NCBI RefSeq assembly: GCF_003589595.1
Contig: NW_020653200.1
Span: 1,027,754-1,091,753, forward strand
Source: Hyposmocoma kahamanoa
Lineage: Eukaryota; Arthropoda; Insecta; Lepidoptera; Cosmopterigidae
Direction: 5' to 3'
Length of the DNA: 64,000 bases
Part shown: in pieces, positions 10,740 to 21,815 of the stretch
Layout: each line of letters begins with the position of its first letter
How positions within the stretch are numbered: position 1 is the first letter of the stretch
Position numbers and translations under genes: made by a program
The notes under the pieces: generated by a model
Seen by the model: the letters and a program-made list of their open reading frames with translations, nothing else
The model's database searches: none
What the model was told of the DNA's origin: nothing

Positions 10740-11220
10740 TACTCGTCGCGATTGTAACCATGAATTCCGACCGAGACGACACGTAGCATTTAGGAGGTTC
10801 GCTTCAAACTGGTTTCCTATATAGGTCACCCACGTGGTCTAGACTTTAATGCGCATGTCCCGTAACTATTCGCCCGGTTCCTCTGCGTACAGGAAACTCT
10901 TCACAGTTATGCGGTCCGCATGTTTACTAATTCGTGTTTCCCCCCGTTGCCAATCTCCGACAGCAAGGAACGCGTCTAACTTATATGGCGTATCTTTGAG
11001 GTAAACTCGAGACCTCCAAAATAAATTTTCAAAATTGTATCACTGGATAGATCCTGTAATATGCGTTCCAATGTTCGTGATTCCATTTAGATTCAGGAAG
11101 GTGAAATATTATATATTATATATTTATTATTACCACGAATGTTAAATATACATCGAAAATACATATAACTAATAGCTTACGCGAGTATACTCACGTTTAG
11201 CCAGCAAAGAAACGTGTGCT
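10740..11220 (-). repeat. Rep-A long copy, minus orientation
   Basis: About 430-480 bp, matching 34740-35190 and 39460-39880 along their length: 'gagacgac', 'cacccacgtggtctagactt', 'gcgcatgtc', 'tatgcggtccgcatg', 'cgtgtttccccc' and 'cgcgagtatac'. Its core is the reverse complement of the array unit ('gaccacgtggg'). The short ORF 10559-10789 has no recognisable content. Confidence 0.75.
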
Positions 11221-11490
11221 TTTTGAATTAATTGTTATTAATGTCAATATAAGCGGAGCGTAAGTCAGCATTTTGTATCGAAGATTTAAAATTAGGTTTT
11301 TAAGAATTTACCACTCCGAAAATTTGATAGTATTTACAATTTTTTTACATTGTTTTACTTATTTTTTTTTCTCTGTAAGTAATTATAGAGGTTTACTCTC
11401 ATCCTTATCTCAAAGAAGTGTTTAGTAATACAACAATTGCTATAGGTACATTTATTCATGATCTATAATATATACCTAGTTGAGGAAAAT
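11221..11490. other. unassigned AT-rich sequence
   Basis: Nothing recognised. Confidence 0.4.
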
Positions 11491-11497
11491 GTTTTCT

Positions 11498-11720
11498 GTG
11501 TCTGTGTGTGCGGCAGGTATGACGCATGCCTTTTTTAGCCATCTTTAGGTTTTCTTCAATAATTTGGACGGTATTAATTTAGAAAGAGGACTTGTTTAAC
11601 AAAATTATACGGTCAAACCTTTCACATTTCGATGAATCTGGACTTTTCTTTTTCCGTATTTGTGAAAAATTCCTTTTAACTTTTGTGACCTTGTTATATC
11701 GTATTGTGGAGCTTTGCAGT
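11498..11720 (+). repeat. Rep-E fragment
   Basis: Head part only: 'cttttttagccat', 'ttatacggtcaaacc', 'ttcgatgaatctggact' and 'ccgtatttgtg'. This is the order seen at 36040-36290. Quite diverged. A short GT-rich run precedes it (11495-11512). Confidence 0.5.
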
Positions 11721-12108
11721 TCAAACTTTCAGGCGTAAATAAACGTCATCGCCGTTAAATCAGTACATATTTTCCATATCACCAAAAAACCGATTTTTTA
11801 ATATTTCGTGAAATTGACACTTTAATTTCTGGATTGGTTGACTGCTGCATTTGTTTTGTTTATTTGCCATATTGTAATTGCGCACGAAGAAATTAATATA
11901 CGTACCAAACGAAAATCTCGTTTTTCCAATTACTTTTGTTTTCTGAACATTAACATTTCCCAGAAGTACACTTTTTCGTTTAGCGAAGGTAATGGTCTCA
12001 AATTCTGATTTGTCTTTATCATGGAATTTGTCTTTTTTATGATTATTTTTTCGGTATATACAAAGTGTATTATTATTTGTCGACTGTTAAATAATGTACG
12101 AATTTGTA
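11721..12108. other. unassigned AT-rich sequence
   Basis: No ORF, RNA motif or repeat partner recognised. Confidence 0.4.
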
Positions 12109-12520
12109 CAAGCTACTCTTCTGCGCGTGCCATAAGTGCCGATTAAAAGTGTGTTGAAAAAGAACTGTAGAAGAGTTCAGGACAAGTAACGGATTGTCTA
12201 CATATACAATAAACCTAGTCACTCAAGCCTTGAATAGCCCCAAAAAAACTTTGACTTCAATAGCTACTCTTCTGCGCGTGCCATAAGTGTCGACTAAACG
12301 TGTGCTGAAAAAGAACTATAGAAGAGTTTAGGATTAGTAACGGATTGTCTACATGTTTTTAAGCTATTCTTATTTGCCTTTTTACGTAATATAGACTCAC
12401 ACTTGGCTATAGATATTAAGAGTCACTATATGACCAACGGTGTTATGTGTTTGTCTAAAGATACAATAAACCTAGTCACTCAAGCCGTGAATAGCCCCAA
12501 AAAAACTTTGACTTCAATAG
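12109..12520 (+). repeat. interleaved local repeat, order A-B-A'-C-B'
   Basis: Block A (about 12109-12203 and 12262-12353) contains 'tctgcgcgtgccataagtg', 'aaaaagaact' and 'taacggattgtctacat'. Block B (about 12204-12263 and 12460-12520) contains 'acaataaacctagtcactca', 'gaatagccccaaaaaaac' and 'tttgacttcaatag'. Block C (12354-12459) occurs once. A tandem duplication of A+B, with C inserted in or lost from one copy, would give this order. Confidence 0.85.
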
Positions 12521-13019
12521 TCAACCAAAACAAAAATTGCCAATAACTTCACTTATTATTAAATTGGCTATAATCATAGATTTAGTGTGTTTAGTACATT
12601 CCATAAATCTATGGCGATAATAGTGTCATTTTATTTCAAGGACAAATCATGATATTAAAAGTTCATTTGAAATGTTTCAAAAGATGAGTTGTCCAAGGAA
12701 GTCTATATAATATTTTTTTCCATCGTATACACTTATTCGTGAACGTTTTTAATCTTTAAATATGGACGTATCAAACATACAAAACGATAAATATTTTTTC
12801 TATTTCCTTCAAAATATTTATCATTTATTTATTGTTATGTATTAATATTATTTGTAAATATCTATCTAGAGACCTGTACCCCGCTGCGGGTGAAGTCAGG
12901 CTGTATATGATGATATGATCATAAGGCTATCTACGTATATGCTTTTTTATTAATACTTATTATGAAGTATAGTTATGATGACATTCTTTTGTTGGACCCT
13001 TTTTGTATATCCCAATTTT
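12521..13019. other. unassigned sequence with an RTE-tail-like scrap
   Basis: Near 12870-12915, 'gacctgtaccccgctgcggg' followed by 'gtatatgatgatatgat' resembles a worn RTE-type 3' end. Otherwise unrecognised AT-rich DNA. Confidence 0.4.
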
Positions 13020-13150
13020 CTATCGTAAGATTGCCTGGTAGAAATTGCTACATAGCAATAAGGCCGCCTGTAGCTTTTTAACTTACCATTACGTAAGTTA
13101 CTGTTTTGTTTTGTAACTGTGATTTTATGTACAAAAAAATAAAATATTCA
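13020..13150 (+). mobile_element. LINE 3'-UTR fragment
   Basis: 'gattgcctggtagaaattgc', 'tagcaataaggccgcc', 'cttttt' and a 'tgtacaaaaaaataaa' end. I recall this as a frequent 3' end of a lepidopteran non-LTR element. No ORF remains upstream, so this is a severely 5'-truncated copy. Confidence 0.55.
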
Positions 13151-13520
13151 TTCAAAACGATAAATAACAATAGAAAACAAACAGAGATAAAGCTAAACAG
13201 CATTTGGTAATATTTCTTTCAATGTAATTTAGAATTGCGTTGTTAGTTGTTTGCTCTGCTTCCGGTTTCATTTAAAAAGTCCACAGACGGTCTTGGTCAC
13301 GTCTTTTTTTACCACGAAGCCTGACTTGCGCAAAGTTTCGCAATAAGACGTACCAGACTCGCAGAAATCTAAGGAGCATATTTTTATTATTCACAAACGC
13401 AAGAGATGTAGAAAAGTAAAACAAATTCCAGATGTATCGAAAAGTGGAACGTTTTCATCGTAGGTGCTGCGTAATAAGATCTGTTTCTGTCTGTCGTAAA
13501 TAGGATTCATGGTAACCTTA
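13151..13520. other. unassigned sequence
   Basis: No supported feature. Confidence 0.4.
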
Positions 13521-13680
13521 AGATGGCTAAAAAGTGCAACGTACCCCTTCGGCCGCGTACGAAACCGGACGTACATGCAAGTCCCATAACATACCATACC
13601 ATAATACACATACATATCACGTTTGTCTCCCACCGGGGTAGGCAGAGAACATGGCCCTCCGTCTTATATCTTATATCTTA
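13521..13680 (+). repeat. short-element-like fragment
   Basis: 'cgtttgtctcccaccggggt' plus 'aggcagaga' resembles the 'cccgrrggggtaggcagag' block of common lepidopteran repeats. ORFs on both strands here do not look like proteins. Confidence 0.4.
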
Positions 13681-13869
13681 TTTTCAGAAGCTAAAAGTGA
13701 AGCTAAAAGACCTGCAATACTTAGTATACAACATAAAGTAAACAGGGGCGGGGGTTTTTGTCGTAAATCAATACTTTCTGATTACGAATTACACTAATTG
13801 AAATGATACATGAGATGTGACGCAGCTATCGTCGTCGTAATCTAAATCTCAAAACAATTCAAAGAAACT

Positions 13870-14435
13870 CAAACCTGGGGTTCGATTCAGAACCTTACGG
13901 TAACTCAGTTGTCGGCCAATTCGACTTGATATCGTACGATTTCTTTTAATTTTAAGCACAACAGCCGAATCGAACGTCAAACTATCGTATTTGAAACAGA
14001 ACCGAAATGACGTCACACCAGTACTTCTAGACCGACTAAAGCTAAAAACATACAACACAGTTATTGAAAGAAAGTTACTGAACGTCCTATTGTTTACAAA
14101 GCAAGAATGTGATATGGAATTCTCTTATTATTTTGAATAATGTCCATATTATGTTCAATTTTATTAATTTGATTTAATACAAGACTAATACATTCCTATA
14201 TTTTAGGCCTTTGTAGTCTTAAAAATGTATATTAAGGATTTTCATTTTTCTTCTAATCTATATCACCGACTAACTGCGTAAACGCTGTTGGATAACGGCA
14301 TCGTATCTGAATACGAATTGAACGTTTAACTCAAATATTTTGAATAGTTCGAAAAGCGCCCTTCGATTCGAGAAGGATATCCAATCGAACGATTCGGTTA
14401 AAATACCGAAGAGTTCTGAATCGGGGTTCTGAGAA
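13870..14435. repeat. possible TIR element, about 560 bp
   Basis: The left side has 'cctggggttcgattcagaac' and the right side 'gttctgaatcggggttc', an imperfect inverse. The interior is AT-rich and non-coding. No clear target duplication, so the limits are approximate. Confidence 0.4.
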
Positions 14436-14834
14436 GGTTCTCTTAATTAAATAATCTGAAAAAAAAAAAGAATTATTCCTAATTTGTAGAACTACGGTTT
14501 GAATGAGCGCGTAGCCGATGGCTACGTAGTTGTAGCAGCGTCATAAAATCCGTAAAAGCAAACATAAGCAGATGAAACTTGGTAGTAACAGTATACATAT
14601 ATTTATTTATCTTTATTTTAAAGTGGGCATTATACGCGTGATATTTTTTGAGATTACGCTAAATTGATTTATTGGTAAAAATTACGCGTAAATTGGGATT
14701 GGAGTTGCAAGTTAATAAGGTACTTGTATATGGATATATTACTTCCAAGAACTAATTCTTGGATTTCCATTACCAAAAACGTCATAAACAAGAAAATTCC
14801 AAGAAACCCACAATAGCAAAAATTCGTTTGTAAT
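14436..14834. other. unassigned AT-rich sequence
   Basis: Poly-A run at 14460-14470. No gene. Confidence 0.4.
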
Positions 14835-15125
14835 GAATCTTGTTTAGTAGCAGTAGAGCTCCTTGTGAAAGAATTCCTACGTGGAAGTACTGCCATCGTA
14901 CCTATTTCTGCCGCCAAGCAGTAATGTTAGCATTACTGCGTTCCGGTTTCGAAAGGTATGGGTGCTGGTGAAATTACAGGCACATAGGACTTGTCAACTT
15001 ATGTCTCAGAGTGACAGTGCAGTGGCAGTGCCCCTCAGATATTCGTGATTTGAAGCTCTGAGTGGCACTGCAACTGTTGTGGACACGCGTGTAGCTTACC
15101 ATCAGGCTCACGACCTGTTCGTCAG
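14835..15125 (+). repeat. Rep-B, copy 3, longest
   Basis: Runs from 'agcagtagagctccttgtg' through 'ctgccgccaagcagtaatg', 'gctggtgaaattacaggcac' and 'gtgcagtggcagtgcccctc' to 'caggctcacgacctgttcgt'. It defines the whole unit because both halves are present. Confidence 0.8.
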
Positions 15126-15400
15126 AAAAAAAGATCACTGTAAACAAAGCAGTCACAGCAAGCGTAACGATGCGTTCACTTCCGAGGTCAAGAAGTAAAC
15201 GAGTGGTCAACGGTCTGCAAAAACTACAATACATGGGGGGGGATTTTTGTGCACTTTTATGAGATAAGCCTTGGTCAATTTCCGCAGAAAGTAAAAAATG
15301 TTCGAAATTCAAATAAACAAGATGGCCACCATACTAATTTCGAAGCCTTCTATCATGGAAACTATTCGAGATAGGTAGAAGGTGCTCGAAGGAATATCAT
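15126..15400. other. unassigned sequence
   Basis: No gene. The minus ORF 14974-15312 overlaps Rep-B and looks accidental. Confidence 0.4.
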
Positions 15401-15434
15401 AGAAGGATACACTGGTCAACTGCCTGGATTAAAA

Positions 15435-16140
15435 AAAAATTAAGATGGCGATTTCAAAATGGCGACCGAAGAAAAACTAGCTTCGATGCGGCTGAAAATT
15501 GGCAGGCAGGGTCTTTAGGAGTCGTTGATCATAATTTGGTGTCAAAAGATTTTTTCGCCATTTTTTTATATTTAAAAATAGCTGCTGAAAGAGACTCGCT
15601 CTGTTTCAGCTAAAAATCGATATGTGGAGGCCTCTAGAAGTGCCAGATAATAATTTGTGCTCGAAATTGGTTTTTCGCCATTTTCAAATATGACCGCCTT
15701 ACAAGCGTTTGTTGGCAGTAGAAAAAAAATGTTCTGACGCCTTTGAAAGTTGTCATGTGGGGGTCTCTAGGAATAATGTCCAATATTGATAATAATTTGT
15801 GATCAACATTAGTTTATCGCCATTTTTCAATATGGCTGCTACAGAAGTGTTTTTTGGCGACAGATGAAAATTTGCTCTAATTCAGCTGAAAATCGGCATA
15901 TAGGGGAGATCCCCACATAGAGATTATGGCTGTTTTATAATAATTTGCGGTTAAAATTTACTTTTAGTCATTTTTCAATATGGCTGCCTTACAAACTTTT
16001 TTAGCTGATGATAAAAATTTGCTCTAATTCTACTGGAAATCGGCATGTGGCGTTCTCTATGGGTGTTTAACAATAATTTGCAGTCAAAATTTACTTTTTG
16101 CTATTTGTCAATATGGCCGCCATTATGCTAATTCTTTTAA
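15435..16140 (+). repeat. tandem array of about 105-160-bp units
   Basis: Six boundaries of the form 'tcgccatttttcaatatggc' near 15450, 15553, 15675, 15808, 15968 and 16090. Each unit also has 'gctgaaaatcggcatgtg', 'ctctaggagt' and 'aataatttg'. Units vary in length and are diverged. A GC-rich block (16150-16215: 'gccgaggccgtaggctgagg', 'gggcgaagcccgaagcg') follows directly. Confidence 0.8.
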
Positions 16141-16215
16141 AGTCATAAGTGCCGAGGCCGTAGGCTGAGGTCTAGCGGAGGGCGAAGCCCGAAGCGTCCG
16201 CACGCCACCTCACGT

Positions 16216-16510
16216 AGGTAGTATACGGAGACTAAATTACGAGTACAAGATTTTACAATTGTTCAAAATGTAAGGCATACTTCCCGATGTAGTGGAAATA
16301 AGATACTTATAGCGTTGTATCTCAACCGTCTCTCTGTTCTCGTCAGTCGTCTCTTTTTTCTCGGCAGATATGCCAGAAGTATTTAGGGAAAAATGCCAGA
16401 CAGTCACTCCAAATTTCTGGTCTAAAACTAGGGAATTTCCTGTACGATGAGTACCATAGTAACGATAATTCTGAGGGCAATGCCCAGAATACCCTGACCA
16501 GGACCAACTT
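16216..16510. other. unassigned sequence
   Basis: Nothing recognised. Confidence 0.4.
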
Positions 16511-16522
16511 AATTTATTTTTT

Positions 16523-16590
16523 TTCGAATCTGGAACCTCATCAAGCGCCCATGGTATTAATCACTGTGCCATCGACGAGCATAAGCACAC
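16523..16590 (-). mobile_element. tRNA-derived SINE head (degenerate)
   Basis: On the minus strand it reads 'cgatggcacagtgattaata', 'ccatgggcgcttgatg', 'aggttccagattcga'. A box-like 'TGGCACAGTGA' and a worn B box are in tRNA-like spacing. It cannot be a functional tRNA because the acceptor stem is absent and the B box is damaged. Confidence 0.5.
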
Positions 16591-16600
16591 CCCGTAATCT

Positions 16601-17589
16601 GAAACCGACCACGCGCCGCAGGGGCCCAATGGGGCATAGGGCTCGTTTATTTATTATATATAGTTTTTATAGTCGAACAAAATAATTGAATGTTTAACAA
16701 CACGGACCACGTGTCTCAGACCGGTTCAAGTACCAGGCGATCAAAGCTTAAGAGACACTCTTTGCGAGGTGTTACATACGAAATTCAACAAGTGTGGCAA
16801 AGACAAAACTATACTGCAGTTCTCTATCAATACCATTCCGAGTCCAGTTAAGTTTGGTAAGAAAGTAAAATGATTTAAGTAATAAAATCATTGAATAATA
16901 TTTAAATGTTAGTTTTAGTCATTAAATATAATTTCCGTTTGTATTTATATATTAGATCAACAAAGTAGCATCGCAGTTGTTTCAGTTTACTAGGATGACA
17001 AAAATCCAAGAAAGTGCTCCGTTTAGGTCTTTATTTTTTTTACCTATAACGTATCTAAATATCTGTTTCCAAAGAGCAATCCCTGGAGTTTTCTATTCGC
17101 TCTTCTCAGGGTAATCAGCTTTACGAATCAGTAAGTGTTTAAAAAATTTACAATTTAAAATGTAAATTTTAAAGGGAATGTTGCTAATATTGTGTACCTT
17201 TACACAATATCAAAATTTACTTTACGTTATTATTATTTATTATTAAATGTCCGGATGAGGCATATTGTGCCAAGAGGCACACTGTGTTAAGAGATACTTA
17301 TGATGTAATAATTTAAAATGCAACGTAAAATTGTAATAAAAAAAATATTTGTAACTCAGCTCAAAAAGGCTATGAAGTGAAGGAATGAAAGCTAATGTGA
17401 AACAAAAACTTAACACGGCTTCTGCGTAATTAGATGAGAAATATCTATATGGTAGTTGATCCTGTATTAAAATGAATATTATAAACGTGACCGAATGTGT
17501 TATTGATTTCATTGAATTGATTAAACATTACTACTCATTCGTAGTTTATTAAAAAAAAACACTGGTTAAACATATCTCGTGAGCGAGTA
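16601..17589. other. unassigned AT-rich sequence
   Basis: About 1 kb without a recognisable gene or repeat partner. The 89-aa minus ORF at 17243-17512 has no recognisable motif and is probably chance. Confidence 0.4.
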
Positions 17590-17770
17590 GTGATCTTATT
17601 ATTATTATTATTATTTTATTATTATTATTATTTTAAAAGTCTTATTCAATAAGTCGCCTTCGTAGAAATGTGGGGGATGAGAAATTGTAATTAATAATAA
17701 TAATAATCTTATGTTTTAGGCCTTGGAAGAGGCCAGAGTCTAAAATAGATAACAATAATAATAATCTTTA
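17590..17770. repeat. (ATT)n / (AAT)n microsatellites
   Basis: (TTA)n at 17596-17633, (AAT)n at 17693-17706 and 17754-17765, the latter leading to 'ctttattgcaaaacacac', a form seen at LINE 3' ends. Confidence 0.75.
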
Positions 17771-17814
17771 TTGCAAAACACACAAAAATAAAAATTATAA
17801 AAAAAATAACTCAG

Positions 17815-17945
17815 ACTAGGTTGATGCTCATGTGTGCATATCATAGATTTAGTATATCCATAGATTGGCCCTGACGTATTGGAGACGAGACCAAAACAAA
17901 AATACGTCTGTGTGCGTATAATGTGCATGTGTGCAAGATAAATAG
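17815..17945 (-). repeat. Rep-K fragment, copy 1
   Basis: Reverse complement shares 'ggtctcgtct', 'gccaatctatgg', 'tatactaaatctatg' and 'gcatat' in order with 20105-20215. Confidence 0.5.
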
Positions 17946-17956
17946 TGTTGCGCCAT

Positions 17957-18184
17957 CATTGACTTACAATTATATGGACGTCGGGTCCGCACTAAAAAGT
18001 GTCCGCACTTGTAAGGCGCTAAAATCGTATACAGAGCGCGACACTCCGCTTTAGTCTTCATTTGTTCTACGGATAGCGCGATACTGCGATGACATTACAA
18101 TTTAAATTTCGAATAGGTTGACTTGGGACATTTTTTTCGTGGTTTTTGTATTAGACCCGTCGTCCATTTATTTGTAAGTCAATG
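17957..18184 (+). mobile_element. MITE-M, 228 bp, perfect 8-bp TSD
   Basis: Begins CATTGACTTACAA and ends with its inverse; the terminal repeat is about 30 bp. The target duplication 'tgcgccat' is exact (17949-17956 and 18185-18192). The interior has 'gtccgcactaaaaagtg', 'cgtatacagagcgcgac' and 'tagcgcgatactgcgatgac'. Differs from the copy at 18772 by only a few bases. The 70-aa minus ORF that crosses it is an artefact. Confidence 0.96.
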
Positions 18185-18321
18185 TGCGCCATCCACTGAT
18201 TTAACTTAAATATCGATTAACATATTACACCGGCATTTCATTCGTTGTATTCACCAAAATGTCTTAACGCAAAATACCGAGACGTTAATTAACTATTTAA
18301 TTAATGATTCAATAGAAAATT

Positions 18322-18490
18322 AAGAAAGCTACTATCACCTACTGGTAGTGCCATAGGATGGTAGGTAAACAATGGGGACTTTCACCCAAGATAACACTAT
18401 GGCTCTACAAAATGGTGATAAGACCCATGATCAGTTACGGCGCGATAGTATGGAGGCCACGAACCAAGCTGACGACCGCAACCTACAAAC
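18322..18490 (+). pseudogene. LINE reverse-transcriptase C-terminal scrap
   Basis: Translates to 'KKATITYW', a stop, then 'CHRMVGKQ', 'WGLSPKITLWLYKMVIRPMI' and 'SYGAIVWRPRTKLTTA'. The WGLSP...WLY..VIRP...YGA.VW pattern is typical of the thumb region of jockey-clade LINE ORF2. Nothing recognisable precedes or follows it. One stop codon (TAG, probably from CAG). Confidence 0.8.
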
Positions 18491-18574
18491 AAATATAACT
18501 ATTATAATTATTGTATGATATGATAACATAGAAGTGCATCACAGCAGTGAATTTGCAGATAAGTAATAGAACCA

Positions 18575-18650
18575 AAAAACCGACCAAGTGCGAGTTGAAC
18601 TCGCGCGGAGAGGTTTCGGTACAAACTTAACATTGTAGTTGAAGAATATG
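18575..18650 (+). repeat. fragment of the 'ccaagtgcgagt' family
   Basis: 'aaaaccgaccaagtgcgagt' followed by 'actcgcgcggagagg' matches the start of a very common lepidopteran repeat as I remember it. Only the 5' portion is clear. Confidence 0.5.
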
Positions 18651-18771
18651 TTCTCCAATAGATTCCAACAGCAAATATAGGTTTATTCGCACAATAGTGG
18701 GAAATTTAAAGATAATTTCTGTATTTTTTCAAAACTTTAGGCTCTGTAGTTTCGAAGATAAAGGGTAGAAT

Positions 18772-18999
18772 CATTGACTTACAATTATATGGACGTCGGG
18801 TCCGCGCTAAAAAGTGTCCGCACTTGTAAGGCGCTAAAATCGTATACAGAGCGCGACACTCCGCTTTAGTCTTCATTTGTTCTACGGACAGCGCGATACT
18901 GCGATGACATAACAATTTAAATTTCGAATAGGTTGACTTGGGACATTTTTTTCGTGGTTTTTGTATTAGACCCGTCGTCCATTTATTTGTAAGTCAATG
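18772..18999 (+). mobile_element. MITE-M, 228 bp, perfect 8-bp TSD
   Basis: Same ends, length and orientation as the copy 815 bp upstream. The target duplication 'ggtagaat' is exact (18764-18771 and 19000-19007). Different target sequences show independent insertions, not a local segmental copy. Confidence 0.96.
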
Positions 19000-19007
19000 G
19001 GTAGAAT

Positions 19008-20104
19008 GATCAATTTTTGTCTATTTTCTTAAACAACTTAAAAATATTTATATTTCAAAATTACAAAAAATATATATTCTTAAGAACTTTCCCTTCCAAT
19101 AGTGACTTAAAAATTTAGAATTAATTTATTTACGTAGCACGTTTTGGTCACACAAATGCATATGTGTACCAAATTTGAAAAAATCAGCATCATATTTCGG
19201 AACAGAACAGAACTCTAACAACAATAAATCGCTGATTTGTTGTTGATGAGAGTAGTGCTGCACAAAAATCAATTAATTGTAAGACATACCGCATGAATAA
19301 TGTGGGTTTAGAACCAGAACGTAGCTTTACTCTTTGCTTGCCTCTAAAGGCATTTTATTTAAAAGCATTTTTCCTCAAAGTGTTTATTTGCCGCATATTT
19401 TTGAAAACTTTTTGGAAACCCCGTCTTCTCTCTTTGGCATTATAAGCCATTTCTGTCGTACTTCAATGATTTGAGGAAATCTGAATCAACAACAATAATT
19501 AACATAAAAAATGGGTGCCTCAACTATGCTATTAAAAGAAATTTTCGTTTTAATGTAAACAAAATATAATGTACTAATGCAATATTAATTAACTATAAAG
19601 TACTAAATCCAGAAATTTCTGATTCAATAAATAAAAAAAAATTAAGTATGAAGATGATTTCGGCAGTATGCAAGTCACGCCTTTGCCTTTCTTTTTTTCA
19701 GTTAATGACATCTCGATAACATATTATCGATTGCGTCAATCTCTATGAAAGTGGGGTTATGAATTTCAGAAATTCACGTATTTGATATATTTTTTAATTG
19801 AATTCGTATACATTTGGGTTATTAATGCACTTGAATGGTATAATTTTACGGATATATTTAAGTAAAAAACTTTTGTGGTAGTGCTTTTAGACAGATAAAA
19901 ATTTAAATAGTACTTACATGTGAAATGTACAATTCTGCGAGTTTTCCTTTTTAGATAAGTTACATCCGGACACTGAAAACTTTACAATGACTAATAAACG
20001 TCCGTTTAACACTATTTCACATTTTAAATCCAATTATTTTTCAAAAATAAACGAAATTTGTTTCGTTGTCAGCTGACCCTAGGTTCATATAGCCTCATAG
20101 CTTA
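19008..20104. other. unassigned AT-rich sequence
   Basis: About 1.1 kb. No ORF, RNA gene or repeat partner recognised. Confidence 0.4.
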
Positions 20105-20215
20105 TAATGAAGTGGTCTCGTCTACCCATCTCGTTCTAACATACGTGTATACTAACTCTCTTTCACTTGCATTGCCAATCTATGGGTACCTATATACTAA
20201 ATCTATGGTGCATAT
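20105..20215 (+). repeat. Rep-K fragment, copy 2
   Basis: Inverse partner of 17815-17945. Confidence 0.5.
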
Positions 20216-20940
20216 CAACATTTTCCAAACACGCCTACTGCGACAAAAATATCATGCAACGTGAGATCTGAGCGAGACGGGTTGCGGTTGCAATAGTGTG
20301 CATTCTGGATCCACCCATATTTTGCGGGCTGTGTACGCACGACGGCTGCGTTCTGGCGAGAATCGGTCTATTTCAATTATTTCAGCTCTGTATTGGTTAT
20401 ACAATCCTGGTCATCAAAGTTGCTGAAAGAACCGAGTGCCGAGTTGCTTTCAATTTAAGGAGATTGAATGTAACCTGCATTTTAAGGATAACAAATAAAA
20501 CGCATGAAAAATTTGACATGCACCAAATTTTTCTTCGGAGTTATATGGTAAGGTCAAATGAACTTTTGAATGAAGAATATTTGGTAATTATTAATCTAAT
20601 AAACAGACTAATAGGATTGTGACATTAGAAACAAATTTATATCCGCACAATGATGTCAAAATTGATTGGAAAAAAATAGTAGTAATAAACAACACACGTA
20701 CAGCACGAACTCGCGGTAGTATTTATTACACATATCATACATACATACTTTACAATATCATCATTATACTTTATCTACACACATATCATAAACCCTCTAT
20801 GATGTTTTCAAAAACTGCAAATTACGACCAGCATAAAGATTTCAAATTTTTTATCTGTTTTAATGTTATTATTGCATAGTAACATCAAATTCGATTTTAT
20901 TATTGTATTCAAATTTCGACCATCTCTGAAAAAAAATAGG
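20216..20940. other. unassigned sequence with two unsupported ORFs
   Basis: Two adjacent plus-strand ORFs (20296-20622, 108 aa; 20619-20879, 86 aa) overlap by 4 bases. Neither has a domain, signal or composition that I recognise. The second is rich in Tyr, Ile and His from AT-rich DNA. I treat both as chance. Confidence 0.35.
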
Positions 20941-20944
20941 AATT

Positions 20945-21815
20945 TTTGATACAAGTGCGGAAAGTTAGTCATTATTCACGAGTCTCGAGGCATCGAGACA
21001 AGTGAAAATGACAAATCCGCATGTGTATCAAACAACGTTTTTTAATACATTTGCGAAAAACCTACATTGAAAGTAAAATAAAACAGTATTTAAAAAAAAC
21101 CTCATTTTATTCCTTTGTCAATAACAAAATCAAATCGTAAAAAAGTTAATGAAAAAGGCGGGAATGTAAACGATGAAAAAAATTAGTACTTTTTTTGGCC
21201 GACTTTTTTCAACACGGCAACTGTTGCTAGTATTCAGCCATTAAAACATTAAAATTACTATTTTATTTGTAAGTCAATGATTTTATATTACTTTATTTTC
21301 TACATAATCGCTACTAAGGAGCATTTACTTCATAGGTGTAAAAATGCGGCGTCTCCATAGATATAATAATATAATAATAATAATAATAATAATAATAACG
21401 CATACACTCGACATAGCCCCGCACTAGGGAAACCCTGTGTCGCGGGTGCCATGGACACACACACATAGACAACCACAAATTACACCCAAACTCACGAAAG
21501 AAATACATGTAGGCCATACAAATATTTCTCCCGGCCCGGGAATCGAACCTGGGACCTCTGCGTGGCAGTCCGGCATGGTAACCGTTCGGCCACGGAGGTA
21601 GTTAAAAAATATAGTATAGTAATGACGAATGACTTACGTCACAAAGCACATAAATATGAAATAAATATACAATCTCTTTAGTTCTATGTTTATTTTAAGT
21701 CTAAAACAAGAGTAAATTAAAAAAAAACTGGAAAAGTAAAAAGCACTAGTGCGAGAAATCCAACTTTCCGCACGATTTGTAGTGCGAAAAATACCACGTT
21801 TTAAGCAACTGTATT
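20945..21815 (-). repeat. Rep-C, copy 2, inverted relative to 2675-3480
   Basis: Ordered inverse matches to copy 1, from 'caagtgcggaaagttagtca' at one end to 'aaaaataccacgttttaa' at the other. It lacks the RTE-tail insert of copy 1 (single 'aaagcacat' at 21643) but carries a SINE at 21362-21600. A MITE-M-like end ('ttgtaagtcaatg') sits at 21266-21279 with no partner end. Confidence 0.75.
21362..21600 (-). mobile_element. tRNA-derived SINE, copy 1
   Basis: On the minus strand: A box TGGCCGAACGG and B box GGTTCGATTCC in tRNA spacing, then a conserved body ('aaatatttgtatggcctaca', 'tgtgtgtccatggcacccgc', 'gacacagggtttccctagtg') and an (ATT)n tail. It matches copies at 25315, 49015 and 58694. 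The Pol III internal promoter looks intact. Confidence 0.92.

Noticed and set aside
17849..18915. Two similar minus-strand ORFs (about 70 codons) suggesting a small duplicated gene
   Set aside because: Both are the antisense reading of the two MITE-M copies; the shared peptide stops at the transposon ends.
20296..20879. Two adjacent ORFs with a 4-base overlap, resembling a small operon
   Set aside because: The organism is almost certainly an animal, and the ORFs have no domains, show AT-driven composition, and one overlaps ordinary repeat DNA.
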